From positions 3,472,001 to 3,536,000 of the forward strand of contig OZ244625.1 of assembly GCA_965218555.1 (NCBI GenBank): a stretch of DNA of 64,000 nt, written 5' to 3'. Positions within the stretch are counted from its first letter, which is position 1, and every line of letters starts with the position of its first letter. The DNA comes from JAPPLB01 sp965218555. GTDB lineage: Bacteria > Acidobacteriota > Terriglobia > Bryobacterales > UBA6623. The notes under the pieces were generated by a model that worked only from the letters and a program-made list of their open reading frames with translations, made no database searches and had not been told where the DNA came from. The position numbers and the translations under genes are program-made. Positions 8,497 through 16,417 of the stretch are shown here, piece after piece.

Positions 8497-11400
8497 ATGC
8501 CGCGCGATTTTTCTCTGGACGACAAATACGCACTGGAATCCGGCCGCGTTTACATGACCGGAATCCAGGCCCTCGTACGTCTGCCGATCGAGCAGATGCG
8601 CCGCGACCGCCGCGCGGGTCTGAAGACGGCGACCTGGATCTCGGGATACGAGGGCTCGCCACTCGGAGGATACGATCTCGCCCTCGCTCGCGCCGCCAAA
8701 CATCTCTCTGACCACAACATCCGCTTCCTTCCCGGGGTCAATGAGGACTTGGCCGCCACGTCGGTCATGGGGAGCCAACTCTTTCAAGCCCTTCCCGACC
8801 CGCAAGTCGATGGCGTAGTCGGCATCTGGTACGGCAAGGGTCCCGGTGTCGACCGCAGCGGTGACGTCTTTCGACACGCCAACCTCGCAGGAACCGGCAG
8901 CAACTGCGGCGCCCTGGCGCTGGCGGGCGACGATCACGTCTCGAAGAGCTCGACGATCCCCCACCAGAGCGAAATCTCGTTCTACAACCACGCCCTGCCG
9001 ACACTGACTCCCGGCAACACGCAGGAGGTGCTCGACTATGGCCTGTGGGGCATCGCACTCTCTCGCTACACCGGCGCCTGGACAGGGATCAAAGTTTCCA
9101 CGGACATTTGCGACGGCGGGGGCACCGTCGAAGTGTCTCTGGATCGAGTCCCCATCGTCGAGCCGGATTTCTTGATCGACGGTGAGCGCTACGAGAAGGT
9201 GATGAACCCGCTGCTGATCATCCCCATCTCGCTGCGGCTCGAACGGGAATTGCACTACCGGCGCATGGCGGCCGCAAAAGAATTCGCGCGCTGCAACGAC
9301 ATTAACCAGATCAGGCTGCGGCACACCGATGACCGCCTGGGCATCGTCACCACCGGCAAGAGCTACTACGACTTGATGTCGGCCTTCCGAAACATCGGTA
9401 TCGGTCCGGCCGAGCTCGAGGCGGCCGGTATCCGGATTCTCAAGTTGGGGATGGTTTTTCCGTTGGAGCCGACGATCATCAATGAGTTCGTCGGGGGGCT
9501 CGACCGCGTCCTGGTGATCGAAGAGAAGCGCAGTTTCGTCGAACTGCAATTGCGGGAATTGCTGTATCACCGCGAGCGGCGACCGGCGATTTGGGGCAAG
9601 CTTGATCCCGAAGGGGATGAGCTGCTGCCCGCCAGTGGGGAGTTGGACGCAGAGATCATCACGAGAGCTTTGGGCTGCTGGCTGGGCCGGGGTAATAAGG
9701 GCATCGAGCGCCGCTTGGCCGAGTTGGCCGAAATCGAGACGCTCTTTGCCCAAAGCAAGTCTGCGCCGCCGCGCATTCCGAGCTACTGCTCGGGGTGTCC
9801 TCATAACCGCTCGACCTATCTGCTCGAGGGTCAGATTGCCGGCGGAGGCATCGGCTGTCATGGCATGGCGGCGTCGCTCGGGGAGGCCAGCCGGGGCATC
9901 GAGTACATCGCTCAGATGGGCGGTGAGGGGGCCGCATGGATCGGTGCGTCCCCTTTCAGCGGCAGGGACCATATCTTTCAAAACCTCGGCGATGGAACGT
10001 ATTTCCACTCCGGCCGCATGGCCGTCAACGCCGCAGTTTCGGCGAACGTCAACATCACTTACAAAATCCTCTACAACGGCACGGTCGCGATGACAGGCGG
10101 CCAGGACATCGCCGGCAGCTTGCCGATTCCGGCCCTGACGCGCGAGTTGGAAGCGGACGGAGTCAAGCGTATCGCTCTGCTGACCGACGACCTCACCCGT
10201 TATGAGAACCGAACCGGTTTAGCGGAGATCACCGAGGTGCGCCCGCGTGAGGATCTGGATCTTGTCCTGAGAAATCTTGAACGTACACCCGGCGTCACGG
10301 TGATGCTCTATGACCAGATGTGCGCCGCCGAGAAACGCCGCCGCCGCAATCGAGGCCGCATGGCGCAGCCGGTCCGGCGGCTGATGGTCAACGAGCGGGT
10401 TTGCGAAGGCTGCGGCGACTGCGTCGAGAAATCGAACTGCGTGTCGCTCCACCCGGTGGAGACGGAGTTTGGCCCGAAGACGCGCATTCACCAGTCATCC
10501 TGCAACGCGGACTACACCTGTGCGCTGGGGGACTGTCCGTCATTTGTCAGCGTCATGGTCGAGGAAGGGACCGGCCTCAGGAAGCGTCCGCTGCCCGACC
10601 TGCTCGAGGCGACGGTCGCCGAGCCCTTGGAGAAAGTCACGGCCGGCCGATCCTATCGCATTCTCATGCCGGGTATCGGCGGGACCGGCGTCGTCACCAT
10701 CAACGCTGTGCTCGCGACGGCCGCCTTGCTCGACGGCAAGCACACCACGACTCTCGATCAGACCGGACTGGCGCAGAAAGGCGGCGCCGTCGTATCCCAT
10801 CTTGTGATCGGCGATGAACCGATCGAAGAGTCCAACCGCATCAGTTACGGCGCCGCGGACCTGCTGCTGGGCTTCGATGCTATGGGCGCTGCAGCCGCGG
10901 CCAACCTCTGCCGCACAAGTCCCGACCGTACCGTGGCGGTGGTCAACTCGCATGAAATCCCGACCCACGAGTCGATCCGAAAGGGGCTTACGGTTCTTTC
11001 GGCCGACGGCTACTTCGCCCGCGCCGTCCGCGAGTACACGCGCGGCGAGCAGAGTATCTTCCTGGACGCATCCCGGCTTGCCGAATCGCTGTTCGGCGGG
11101 CATCTCCAGACCAATATGTTCCTGCTCGGCGCAGCCTATCAAACGGGCTTGCTTCCTCTTCGCGCGGCATCCATCGAGGAATCGATTCACCTGAATGGCG
11201 TCCAGGTCGACCGTAACGTTGCTGCCTTTCGCTACGGCCGCCAATACGTTGCCGATCCGGCGAAGGTCGAAAGCCTCGCGGCGCCCGAGCGGCCCGCGAA
11301 AGCTCCGCAAACTCTCGATGGCCGCATCCGGATCTTTTCCGATGAACTCGTCTTGTTCCAGAACGCCGCCTACGCCAAACGGTACGAACGGCTCGTTGCA

Positions 11401-11943
11401 GAGGCCTGCCGAACCGAGCAAACGGTTGCCGCCGGCAGCACCGCTCTGACGGAAGCCGTCGCGCGCTACTTCCACAAATTGATGGCCTTCAAGGACGAGT
11501 ACGAGGTCGCGCGGCTTCTTACACTGCCCGACTTCGACGAGCAGGCGAAGGTGATGTTCGAGGCGCCCGTCAAGCAGGTCTATCATCTTCACCCACCCTT
11601 GCTCCGGACGATGGGGCTCAAGCGGAAACTCTCGCTGGGACCTTGGGCTCGTCCCTTCCTCAAGACCCTGGCCGCAATGAAGTTCCTCCGCGGCAGCATG
11701 CTGGATCTTTTTGGCTACGCCCATTTGCGCCGTCAAGAGAGGGCGCTGATCGGCTGGTACGAAGACATGATTCGTGGCTTGTTGCCGACCTTGACCGCCG
11801 CGAACCTGGAGACAGCCGTCGAGATCGCCCGACTTCCTGACCGCATCCGCGGCTATGAGCAAATCAAGCTCGCATCGATCGAAGCGACCCGCCAGACAGC
11901 TTCCGAGATGCTCGCCCGTCAGACTCAACCTGCTGCCGCATAG
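8497..11943 (+). CDS. Indolepyruvate ferredoxin oxidoreductase family, fused alpha-gamma type
   Basis: A 1148-residue enzyme of the large fused type. In order it has: an N-terminal pyrimidine-binding TPP domain with GYEGSPLGGYDLAL (about residues 40-60); a TPP-diphosphate domain with YCSGCPHNRST (about 430) and LGDGTYFHSGRMAVNAA; a 4Fe-4S-like segment CEGCGDCVEKSNC (about 637) with further cysteines in CNADYTCALGDC; a gamma domain starting GIGGTGVVTINAVLATAALL (about 726); and a helical C-terminal region. It oxidatively decarboxylates aryl- or branched-chain 2-oxo acids to acyl-CoA with a ferredoxin as acceptor. An upstream open frame to 8218 lies over the dehydrogenase gene; ATG 8497 (MPRDFSLDDKYAL) matches the family start. 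It is monocistronic and divergent from the dehydrogenase. Confidence 0.93.
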   Translation: MPRDFSLDDKYALESGRVYMTGIQALVRLPIEQMRRDRRAGLKTATWISGYEGSPLGGYDLALARAAKHLSDHNIRFLPGVNEDLAATSVMGSQLFQALPDPQVDGVVGIWYGKGPGVDRSGDVFRHANLAGTGSNCGALALAGDDHVSKSSTIPHQSEISFYNHALPTLTPGNTQEVLDYGLWGIALSRYTGAWTGIKVSTDICDGGGTVEVSLDRVPIVEPDFLIDGERYEKVMNPLLIIPISLRLERELHYRRMAAAKEFARCNDINQIRLRHTDDRLGIVTTGKSYYDLMSAFRNIGIGPAELEAAGIRILKLGMVFPLEPTIINEFVGGLDRVLVIEEKRSFVELQLRELLYHRERRPAIWGKLDPEGDELLPASGELDAEIITRALGCWLGRGNKGIERRLAELAEIETLFAQSKSAPPRIPSYCSGCPHNRSTYLLEGQIAGGGIGCHGMAASLGEASRGIEYIAQMGGEGAAWIGASPFSGRDHIFQNLGDGTYFHSGRMAVNAAVSANVNITYKILYNGTVAMTGGQDIAGSLPIPALTRELEADGVKRIALLTDDLTRYENRTGLAEITEVRPREDLDLVLRNLERTPGVTVMLYDQMCAAEKRRRRNRGRMAQPVRRLMVNERVCEGCGDCVEKSNCVSLHPVETEFGPKTRIHQSSCNADYTCALGDCPSFVSVMVEEGTGLRKRPLPDLLEATVAEPLEKVTAGRSYRILMPGIGGTGVVTINAVLATAALLDGKHTTTLDQTGLAQKGGAVVSHLVIGDEPIEESNRISYGAADLLLGFDAMGAAAAANLCRTSPDRTVAVVNSHEIPTHESIRKGLTVLSADGYFARAVREYTRGEQSIFLDASRLAESLFGGHLQTNMFLLGAAYQTGLLPLRAASIEESIHLNGVQVDRNVAAFRYGRQYVADPAKVESLAAPERPAKAPQTLDGRIRIFSDELVLFQNAAYAKRYERLVAEACRTEQTVAAGSTALTEAVARYFHKLMAFKDEYEVARLLTLPDFDEQAKVMFEAPVKQVYHLHPPLLRTMGLKRKLSLGPWARPFLKTLAAMKFLRGSMLDLFGYAHLRRQERALIGWYEDMIRGLLPTLTAANLETAVEIARLPDRIRGYEQIKLASIEATRQTASEMLARQTQPAAA

Positions 11944-11992
11944 AGCGGCCCACCGCCGGCTTCGTCTACCCCATTTCACGGATAAGTTTCAC

Positions 11993-12022
11993 TTGACACT
12001 ATTTAGTTGGGTATCCTAGAAT
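11993..12022 (+). promoter_or_regulatory. Strong sigma-70-type promoter of the porin operon
   Basis: TTGACA at 11993-11998 and TAGAAT at 12017-12022 with an 18-base spacer. The predicted transcription start is near 12029. The surrounding 70 bases are strikingly AT-rich compared with the flanking coding DNA. A further dyad, CTAGAA...TTCTAG at 12016-12033, overlaps the -10 element. Confidence 0.75.
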
Positions 12023-12040
12023 TAATTTTCTAGTTGCCTC

Positions 12041-13426
12041 GTGATTAATTTAGTCAAGACTAAATTAAGATGGTTCGCAAGCTGTCGGCTGATGGGCTGC
12101 TTCATTTTGGCTTCGACACTGATCGGCCAATCGCCCGAATCGGTTGGGAATGATCCCGTTCAATCCCGCCTCGAAATGCTGGAGACGCGCATCCGCCAAC
12201 TCGAATCTGAGATCGCCGCACTCAAAGGCGAAGACGAAGAGCCCACGGAGGAACCGGAGACCATCTCCCGGCAAGCCGCGGCTGTGGTCCCGGCTCCCGA
12301 GCCTGAACCGCTTGTCGAGCGGCCCCTGCCCATGGCCGAGGTCATCCCCAGTGAGGCCGATCGGTCGTCCCGTGAGGACTCCTTCGAGATCCGTATGCCC
12401 ATCTCGGGCTATATGGAGTCTCACGTCAACAAGGCCGAAGGCGAGCCCGCGATTGGCGACTTCCACCGCTTCGTCCTGCTCTTCGGACACAGCTTCAGCG
12501 ACCGTATCCAATTCTGGTCAGAACTCGAGCTGGAACACGCCTTGGTCGAAGGAGGAAGACCGAGTGGCGAACTGGAACTCGAGCAAGCCTATCTCGACTT
12601 CCTCGTCAAACCCTGGTTGAACTTCCGCTCGGGCATCATGCTCGCTCCCGTCGGCCTCGTGAACGAACGTCACGAGCCTCCGACGTTCAACGGCGTCGAG
12701 CGGCCCTTTGTCGACACCGTCATCCTGCCCAGTACCTGGTTCGAACCCGGCGCCGGCATCTTCGGTGACTTGGGCGGCGGCTTCGTTTACAAGGCGTACG
12801 CGATGGCGCCGCTGAACGCTTCGCTCTTCAACGCCGAAGAGGGCATCCGTGAAGGCCGGCAGAAAGCCTTCGAGTCGATCGTGCAGAATCCCGCGATTAC
12901 GGGACGTCTCGAGTATCACGGCATGCCGGGCCTGTCGCTGGGCGGCAGTTTCTGGACCGGAAAGAGCGGTTTCGCCACACCCGGCATCAACCCTCGGGTC
13001 AATGTTTTGGAGTTCGATGGCCGCTTCAGCGTCTCGCGATTCGATTTTCGCGGGGAATGGGCGAACCTGACTCTAGATCAAACCGAGCGGCTGAATTCGT
13101 TGCTCCAGCGCACAACAGGCATCAACCCGAATATCGCCGAAAGAATGCGCGGATTCTATCTCGAGGGGGCGTATCACTTGCTCCCGCTCCGGCAGCGCTA
13201 TGACCTGGTCGCGTTTTCCCGTTACGAGAACTTCGATACGCAAAACCGCATGGCCCAAGACTTTCTCCCTCTCAAGGAGTTCGACCGCGATGCACTCGTG
13301 ACCGGGTTGACGTTCTTCCCCGAACCGGATGTCGCGCTCAAGTTCGATTACACCGTTCTGCGTAACCAGAGTCGGCTCATCAAGACCCGTAATGGGGTGA
13401 ATCTTGGAATTGGGTGGTGGTTTTGA
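12041..13426 (+). CDS. Outer-membrane porin-like beta-barrel protein
   Basis: A 461-residue exported protein. An N-terminal hydrophobic stretch (LMGCFILASTLIG) serves as signal peptide, followed by a coiled coil (SRLEMLETRIRQLESEIAAL) and a proline/glutamate linker, then a beta-rich barrel domain (SGYMESHVNKAEG, HSFSDRIQFWSELELEHALV, ending NGVNLGIGWWF with a C-terminal Phe). This is the layout of phosphate-selective-porin-like (OprP/OprO-type) proteins. The GTG at 12041 gives a good charged n-region (KTKLRWFASCR); the ATG at 12092 would leave a signal without positive charge, yet GTG has no visible ribosome site. The start is therefore uncertain. It heads a set with the cupredoxin and di-heme genes, suggesting passage of a metal complex or ion. 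Confidence 0.85.
   Translation: MINLVKTKLRWFASCRLMGCFILASTLIGQSPESVGNDPVQSRLEMLETRIRQLESEIAALKGEDEEPTEEPETISRQAAAVVPAPEPEPLVERPLPMAEVIPSEADRSSREDSFEIRMPISGYMESHVNKAEGEPAIGDFHRFVLLFGHSFSDRIQFWSELELEHALVEGGRPSGELELEQAYLDFLVKPWLNFRSGIMLAPVGLVNERHEPPTFNGVERPFVDTVILPSTWFEPGAGIFGDLGGGFVYKAYAMAPLNASLFNAEEGIREGRQKAFESIVQNPAITGRLEYHGMPGLSLGGSFWTGKSGFATPGINPRVNVLEFDGRFSVSRFDFRGEWANLTLDQTERLNSLLQRTTGINPNIAERMRGFYLEGAYHLLPLRQRYDLVAFSRYENFDTQNRMAQDFLPLKEFDRDALVTGLTFFPEPDVALKFDYTVLRNQSRLIKTRNGVNLGIGWWF
12045..12068. promoter_or_regulatory. Perfect 24-bp palindrome, probable repressor operator
   Basis: Two exact 11-base arms, TTAATTTAGTC and GACTAAATTAA, separated by AA. It sits about 16-40 bases after the predicted transcription start and overlaps the first codons of the porin gene if the GTG at 12041 is used. 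The TTTAGTC/GACTAAA core resembles operators of DtxR/MntR-type metal regulators, an inference by appearance only. A repressor bound here would block transcription of the porin, cupredoxin and di-heme genes. Confidence 0.7.
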
Positions 13427-13434
13427 TGCGCTTA

Positions 13435-13801
13435 ACCTGCATTTCTCACCACCTAACAGCCCGTGGCGAAAGTCACGTAGGCGGCGTTACGCGCCCCGGG
13501 GCCGATTGCGTAACGCGTGGCCGTTCCAGCAACGAGGCGCCGCGCTTTCTGCGCAGCCGAGCGGAAGTGGCGCGTAACCCTTCGGGCGACAGACGTTTTT
13601 TTGTTCCCAGGCCGTCGGCTTTGTCGTTCGTCGGAGGAGATCACCCGGATCGCCATCCTCCTCACTCCGCGCCGAGCGACCGCCGAAGCCCGCCGCGCCT
13701 TCCACGGGACTTTTGCCACGGGCTGCTAGGGTCAAGTACACCTTCGCTCGCCAAGAGGCTCGCGCCTCGTCCTGACGCCCTTCTCACACATTTCTACTCG
13801 G
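13435..13801. repeat. Composite repeat element, outer module shared with 57.3 kb
   Basis: The left end CCTGCATTTCTCACCAC (13436-13452) matches both inverted ends of the element at 57331-57460. The right part, about 13733-13775, matches 57378-57420 (reverse strand) at 39 of 43 bases, for instance CCAAGAGGCTCGCGCCTCG. The two halves are separated here by a 277-bp inner element. The right boundary near 13801 is approximate. The element lies between the porin and cupredoxin genes and may separate or insulate them. Confidence 0.75.
13453..13729. mobile_element. 277-bp MITE-like inner element with 26-bp inverted ends
   Basis: The left end CTAACAGCCCGTGGCGAAAG and the reverse complement of the right end, CTAGCAGCCCGTGGCAAAAG, match over 26 bases with 3 differences. 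No credible protein is encoded; the interior contains further GC-rich inverted segments. The ends carry CTAA/CTAG. In the copy at 57.3 kb the same place holds only about 19 bases, so this is either an insertion into the outer repeat or a form from which the other copy was deleted. A similar end, CTAGCAGGCCGTGGGAAAG, lies at the stop codon of the di-heme gene (15479). Confidence 0.7.
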
Positions 13802-13833
13802 TACGGAGGGAGAAAGGCAGGCTGAACGCACGA

Positions 13834-14214
13834 ATGAGACACCACACCCGCATGTCGGTTCCGCTGATGATCTTGATCTCTCTGAGCCTGCTTGCGATAC
13901 CGTCCTCCGATGCCGAGTCCGAACGCGAAGAGCCCGAGCGAGTTATCAGCGTGGTGGCTGAGCGTTTTACCTTCGTGCCTTCCGTCATTCGCCTGAAGCA
14001 AGGCGAGGTGGTCGAATTGAGGATTCGCAGCCTGGATACCAACCACGGCTTCCGCATCCGAGAAGCCGGTGTCAATGTGATCGTTCCCAAGCGCGGTCGC
14101 GGCGATACCCGTATTCTCTTCCGCGCGCAGAAGAAGGGAGTCTTCCCGTTCGAGTGCTCGAAAGCCTGTGGCGCGGGACACACCATCATGCGCGGTCGGA
14201 TTGTAGTGCGATGA
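13834..14214 (+). CDS. Small exported cupredoxin with a CuA-type ligand set
   Basis: A 126-residue protein: an N-terminal signal peptide (MSVPLMILISLSLLAIPSSD), then one cupredoxin domain. The ligands visible are His in DTNHGFRI and C-x3-C-x3-H-x2-M in CSKACGAGHTIMRGRIVV. These five residues are the binuclear CuA pattern of cytochrome oxidase subunit II and nitrous oxide reductase rather than a blue type-1 site. There are no membrane helices of oxidase subunit II, so it is a stand-alone periplasmic electron carrier or copper binder. The ATG at 13834 is chosen; ATG 13852 is an alternative. Its stop overlaps the ATG of the di-heme gene (ATGA), which implies a joint function. Confidence 0.85.
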   Translation: MRHHTRMSVPLMILISLSLLAIPSSDAESEREEPERVISVVAERFTFVPSVIRLKQGEVVELRIRSLDTNHGFRIREAGVNVIVPKRGRGDTRILFRAQKKGVFPFECSKACGAGHTIMRGRIVVR

Positions 14215-15482
14215 AGAAACGTTCACCCGCGTTAGCCGCGGTATTCGCCGTGCTTCTATCGGTGACCGCAACGGTGCCCGCTCCAACAGCGAGGGCGGCC
14301 GATACACAACACCGACTCTCGCCCCGCACGGACGTGTTGCGAGCTTCCGCTCTGAATCCCAACGGAGCGACAGCGGGACGTCCCTCGCAACCCGGCAATC
14401 CGCTCCCCGGTATCACCGAGCAGGAGTTTGAAACCTTTCGCATCGGTCTCGACGATTTCCTCGAAGTCGAGGACGCCGCCGAGGGGCTCGGCCCGGCCTT
14501 CAACGGACTCAGTTGCGCGCAATGCCATGCGACTCCCGCGATCGGCGGTATCAGCCCGGTCTCGGAAGTGCACGCCGGCCACGTCGATGAGAACGGTAGC
14601 TTCACTGTCATGGGCGGCGACACCATGTTCCACCTCTTCTCGCTCCCAGCCCAGGAATGTCAACCGCGCATTCCGCCGGAAGCGAATGTCTTCGCCCGCC
14701 GAGTTCCGATCCCGCTCTTTGGAGCAGGTCTCGTCGAAGCCATCGCCGATGAGACCATCCGTGCCCGTGAAGACCCCGACGACCAAAATGCCGACGGCAT
14801 CAGCGGCCGAGCGGCCATCGTCATCGATGTCGCCACCGGCCGAGAACGGGTCGGCCGATTCGGTTGGAAAGCACAGCACGCAACTCTGCTTACCTTCGGG
14901 GCCGACGCCTACCGCAACGAGATGGGCATCACCAACGACCTTTTCCGCGAAGAAGTCGGGGCCGGTATCGACGCCGAACTGCTCGATCTCTGCGACCTGG
15001 CAGCCGATCCTGAAGACGGCCCGGAGCCCCTTACCGGTTTGCGCGGCATCGACGCCTTCGAGGCCTTCATGAAGTTCCTCGCCCCTCTGGACCGCGGCTC
15101 GATCAACGAGACCGTCATTCGGGGTGAAACTCTCTTTGCGGCGATCGGCTGCGTAAACTGCCACGTTCCCATGATGGTCACCGCCGAAAGTCCGAACCCG
15201 GTCTTCGATCGTCGTGAGGTCTTCCTCTTCTCAGACCTGTTGCTGCACGATGTCGCCACGGGAGACGGCATTCCCCAAGCATCGGCCCTTGCCCATGAAA
15301 TCCGAACACCTGCGCTGTGGGGTCTGCGCCACCGCCGCCCGCTGCTTCACGACGGCAGCGCCGCCGACCCTGGGCAGGCCCTCTTACGCCACGGCAACGA
15401 AGCGCAAGCGTCGGCAGACAACTACCGCAGTCTTTCGGAGGAAGACAAATCGGCCCTGATTGCTTTTCTCAACTCGCTCTAG
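14211..15482 (+). CDS. Di-heme oxidoreductase / thiol oxidoreductase (COG3488 type)
   Basis: A 423-residue exported c-type cytochrome. After a signal peptide (ALAAVFAVLLSVTATVPAPTARA) there are two heme sites, CAQCH (about residue 104) and CVNCH (about 315), with the family segments GPAFNGLSCAQCH, RVPIPLFGAGLVEAI and EIRTPALWGLRHRRPLLHDG. These are typical of the di-heme oxidoreductase/peroxidase-like group, which in other bacteria often lies beside iron-regulated uptake proteins such as imelysins. No imelysin gene is here. Heme attachment and function in the periplasm follow from the signal and CxxCH motifs. The ATG at 14211 overlaps the cupredoxin stop; a longer frame to 14154 is not used. 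Confidence 0.9.
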   Translation: MKKRSPALAAVFAVLLSVTATVPAPTARAADTQHRLSPRTDVLRASALNPNGATAGRPSQPGNPLPGITEQEFETFRIGLDDFLEVEDAAEGLGPAFNGLSCAQCHATPAIGGISPVSEVHAGHVDENGSFTVMGGDTMFHLFSLPAQECQPRIPPEANVFARRVPIPLFGAGLVEAIADETIRAREDPDDQNADGISGRAAIVIDVATGRERVGRFGWKAQHATLLTFGADAYRNEMGITNDLFREEVGAGIDAELLDLCDLAADPEDGPEPLTGLRGIDAFEAFMKFLAPLDRGSINETVIRGETLFAAIGCVNCHVPMMVTAESPNPVFDRREVFLFSDLLLHDVATGDGIPQASALAHEIRTPALWGLRHRRPLLHDGSAADPGQALLRHGNEAQASADNYRSLSEEDKSALIAFLNSL

Positions 15483-15705
15483 CAGGCCGTGGGAAAGCGG
15501 CTTCGCTGTAGTGCCTGTGGAATGAGTAGATGACGCTGCGTCATCGGGTCAATCCACCACGGATCCGGCAGGCGAGACGGAGTGACCGCGTGGAAACGCG
15601 ATGCCCGGTGCCAGGCGCGGCCGGGTGACCCCGTCGGCGTAGAACTTCACGCACTTGATTCGACGGCACGCGATCTGGGTCTTCGGCCGTATAGGATGAC
15701 AAGAC

Positions 15706-16188
15706 GTGAAGCTCTTCCTAAAGACCACGCTGTTCACGGTGGTGATGCCCGGCACGTTTGCGGTTCTCCTTCCGATCCTCCTCCCGGGTGATCGAACGGC
15801 CTCCAGCGGCGCAATATTGGTGTTGTCCCTGTTCCTCTTCTTGCTCGGCAGCGTCGTGTATCTGCGCTCTGCGTGGGACTTTGCCGTCTTTGGGAGCGGA
15901 ACTCCCGCACCAATCGACGCGCCGAACCGGCTCGTGACTCGGAGGTTCTACCGCTACACTCGAAACCCAATGTACGTAGCGTCGCTGACCGTGGTCGTCG
16001 GGTGGGCCACCCTCTTCGGAGCTGTCATCCTTGTGGCCAACGCGGCCCTGCTATTCGTGGTTTTCTCCCTGTTCATACGGCTCTACGAGGAGCCGCGCCT
16101 TGCACGGGAGTTCGGCAGCGACTATGCAGCGTACGTCTCACAGGTCGGTCGTTGGCTGCCCCGGCGTCTCTGCAGGAAGGTCACTTGA
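15706..16188 (+). CDS. ICMT/PEMT-like membrane methyltransferase
   Basis: A 160-residue inner-membrane protein with four hydrophobic segments. The cytoplasmic part carries YRYTRNPMYVASL, the RxPxY SAM-binding signature of the isoprenylcysteine carboxylmethyltransferase/phospholipid methyltransferase superfamily, and near the C terminus EEPRLAREFGSDYAAYVSQV with the conserved E-E-P and final aromatic pattern. Bacterial members methylate lipids or small molecules; the substrate is unknown. It stands alone between the di-heme gene (223 bases of spacer) and the DUF362 gene. Confidence 0.85.
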   Translation: MKLFLKTTLFTVVMPGTFAVLLPILLPGDRTASSGAILVLSLFLFLLGSVVYLRSAWDFAVFGSGTPAPIDAPNRLVTRRFYRYTRNPMYVASLTVVVGWATLFGAVILVANAALLFVVFSLFIRLYEEPRLAREFGSDYAAYVSQVGRWLPRRLCRKVT

Positions 16189-16417
16189 GGCTGAGAAGCC
16201 GCAAAGCTCGGCTGCTGAAAGCCTTCAGAAGATGTCCTGACCATGACTCGGCGCGTTGTTCGGCGGCGATTCCTCGCCAACGCTGCCGCTTGATGCCACG
16301 ACGGGTTTCATCTCGACCTGTCAGGACGCGGGCCATAGCCGCAATCCAGTAAGCGAGGCAATCCACTGTTAATAGATCGTGCTGCTAGAATGGGTTCCGA
16401 GTTCCAAGGAGGCGTAT

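Noticed and set aside
8398..10008. 536-residue open frame on the minus strand
   Set aside because: It is antisense to the oxidoreductase gene, has no family features and is a product of high GC codon use.
13517..13729. Small ORFs inside the repeat at 13.5 kb
   Set aside because: They lie within the inverted-end element on both strands with no features, so they are chance frames.
13414..13833. N-terminal extension of the cupredoxin frame
   Set aside because: It reads through the composite repeat; the composition is typical of non-coding repeat DNA and the real signal peptide starts at 13834 or 13852.
15549..15755. 68-residue minus-strand frame (VKFYADGVTRPRLAPGIAFP)
   Set aside because: It overlaps the start of the methyltransferase gene and a possible repeat end; no start signal or family was seen.
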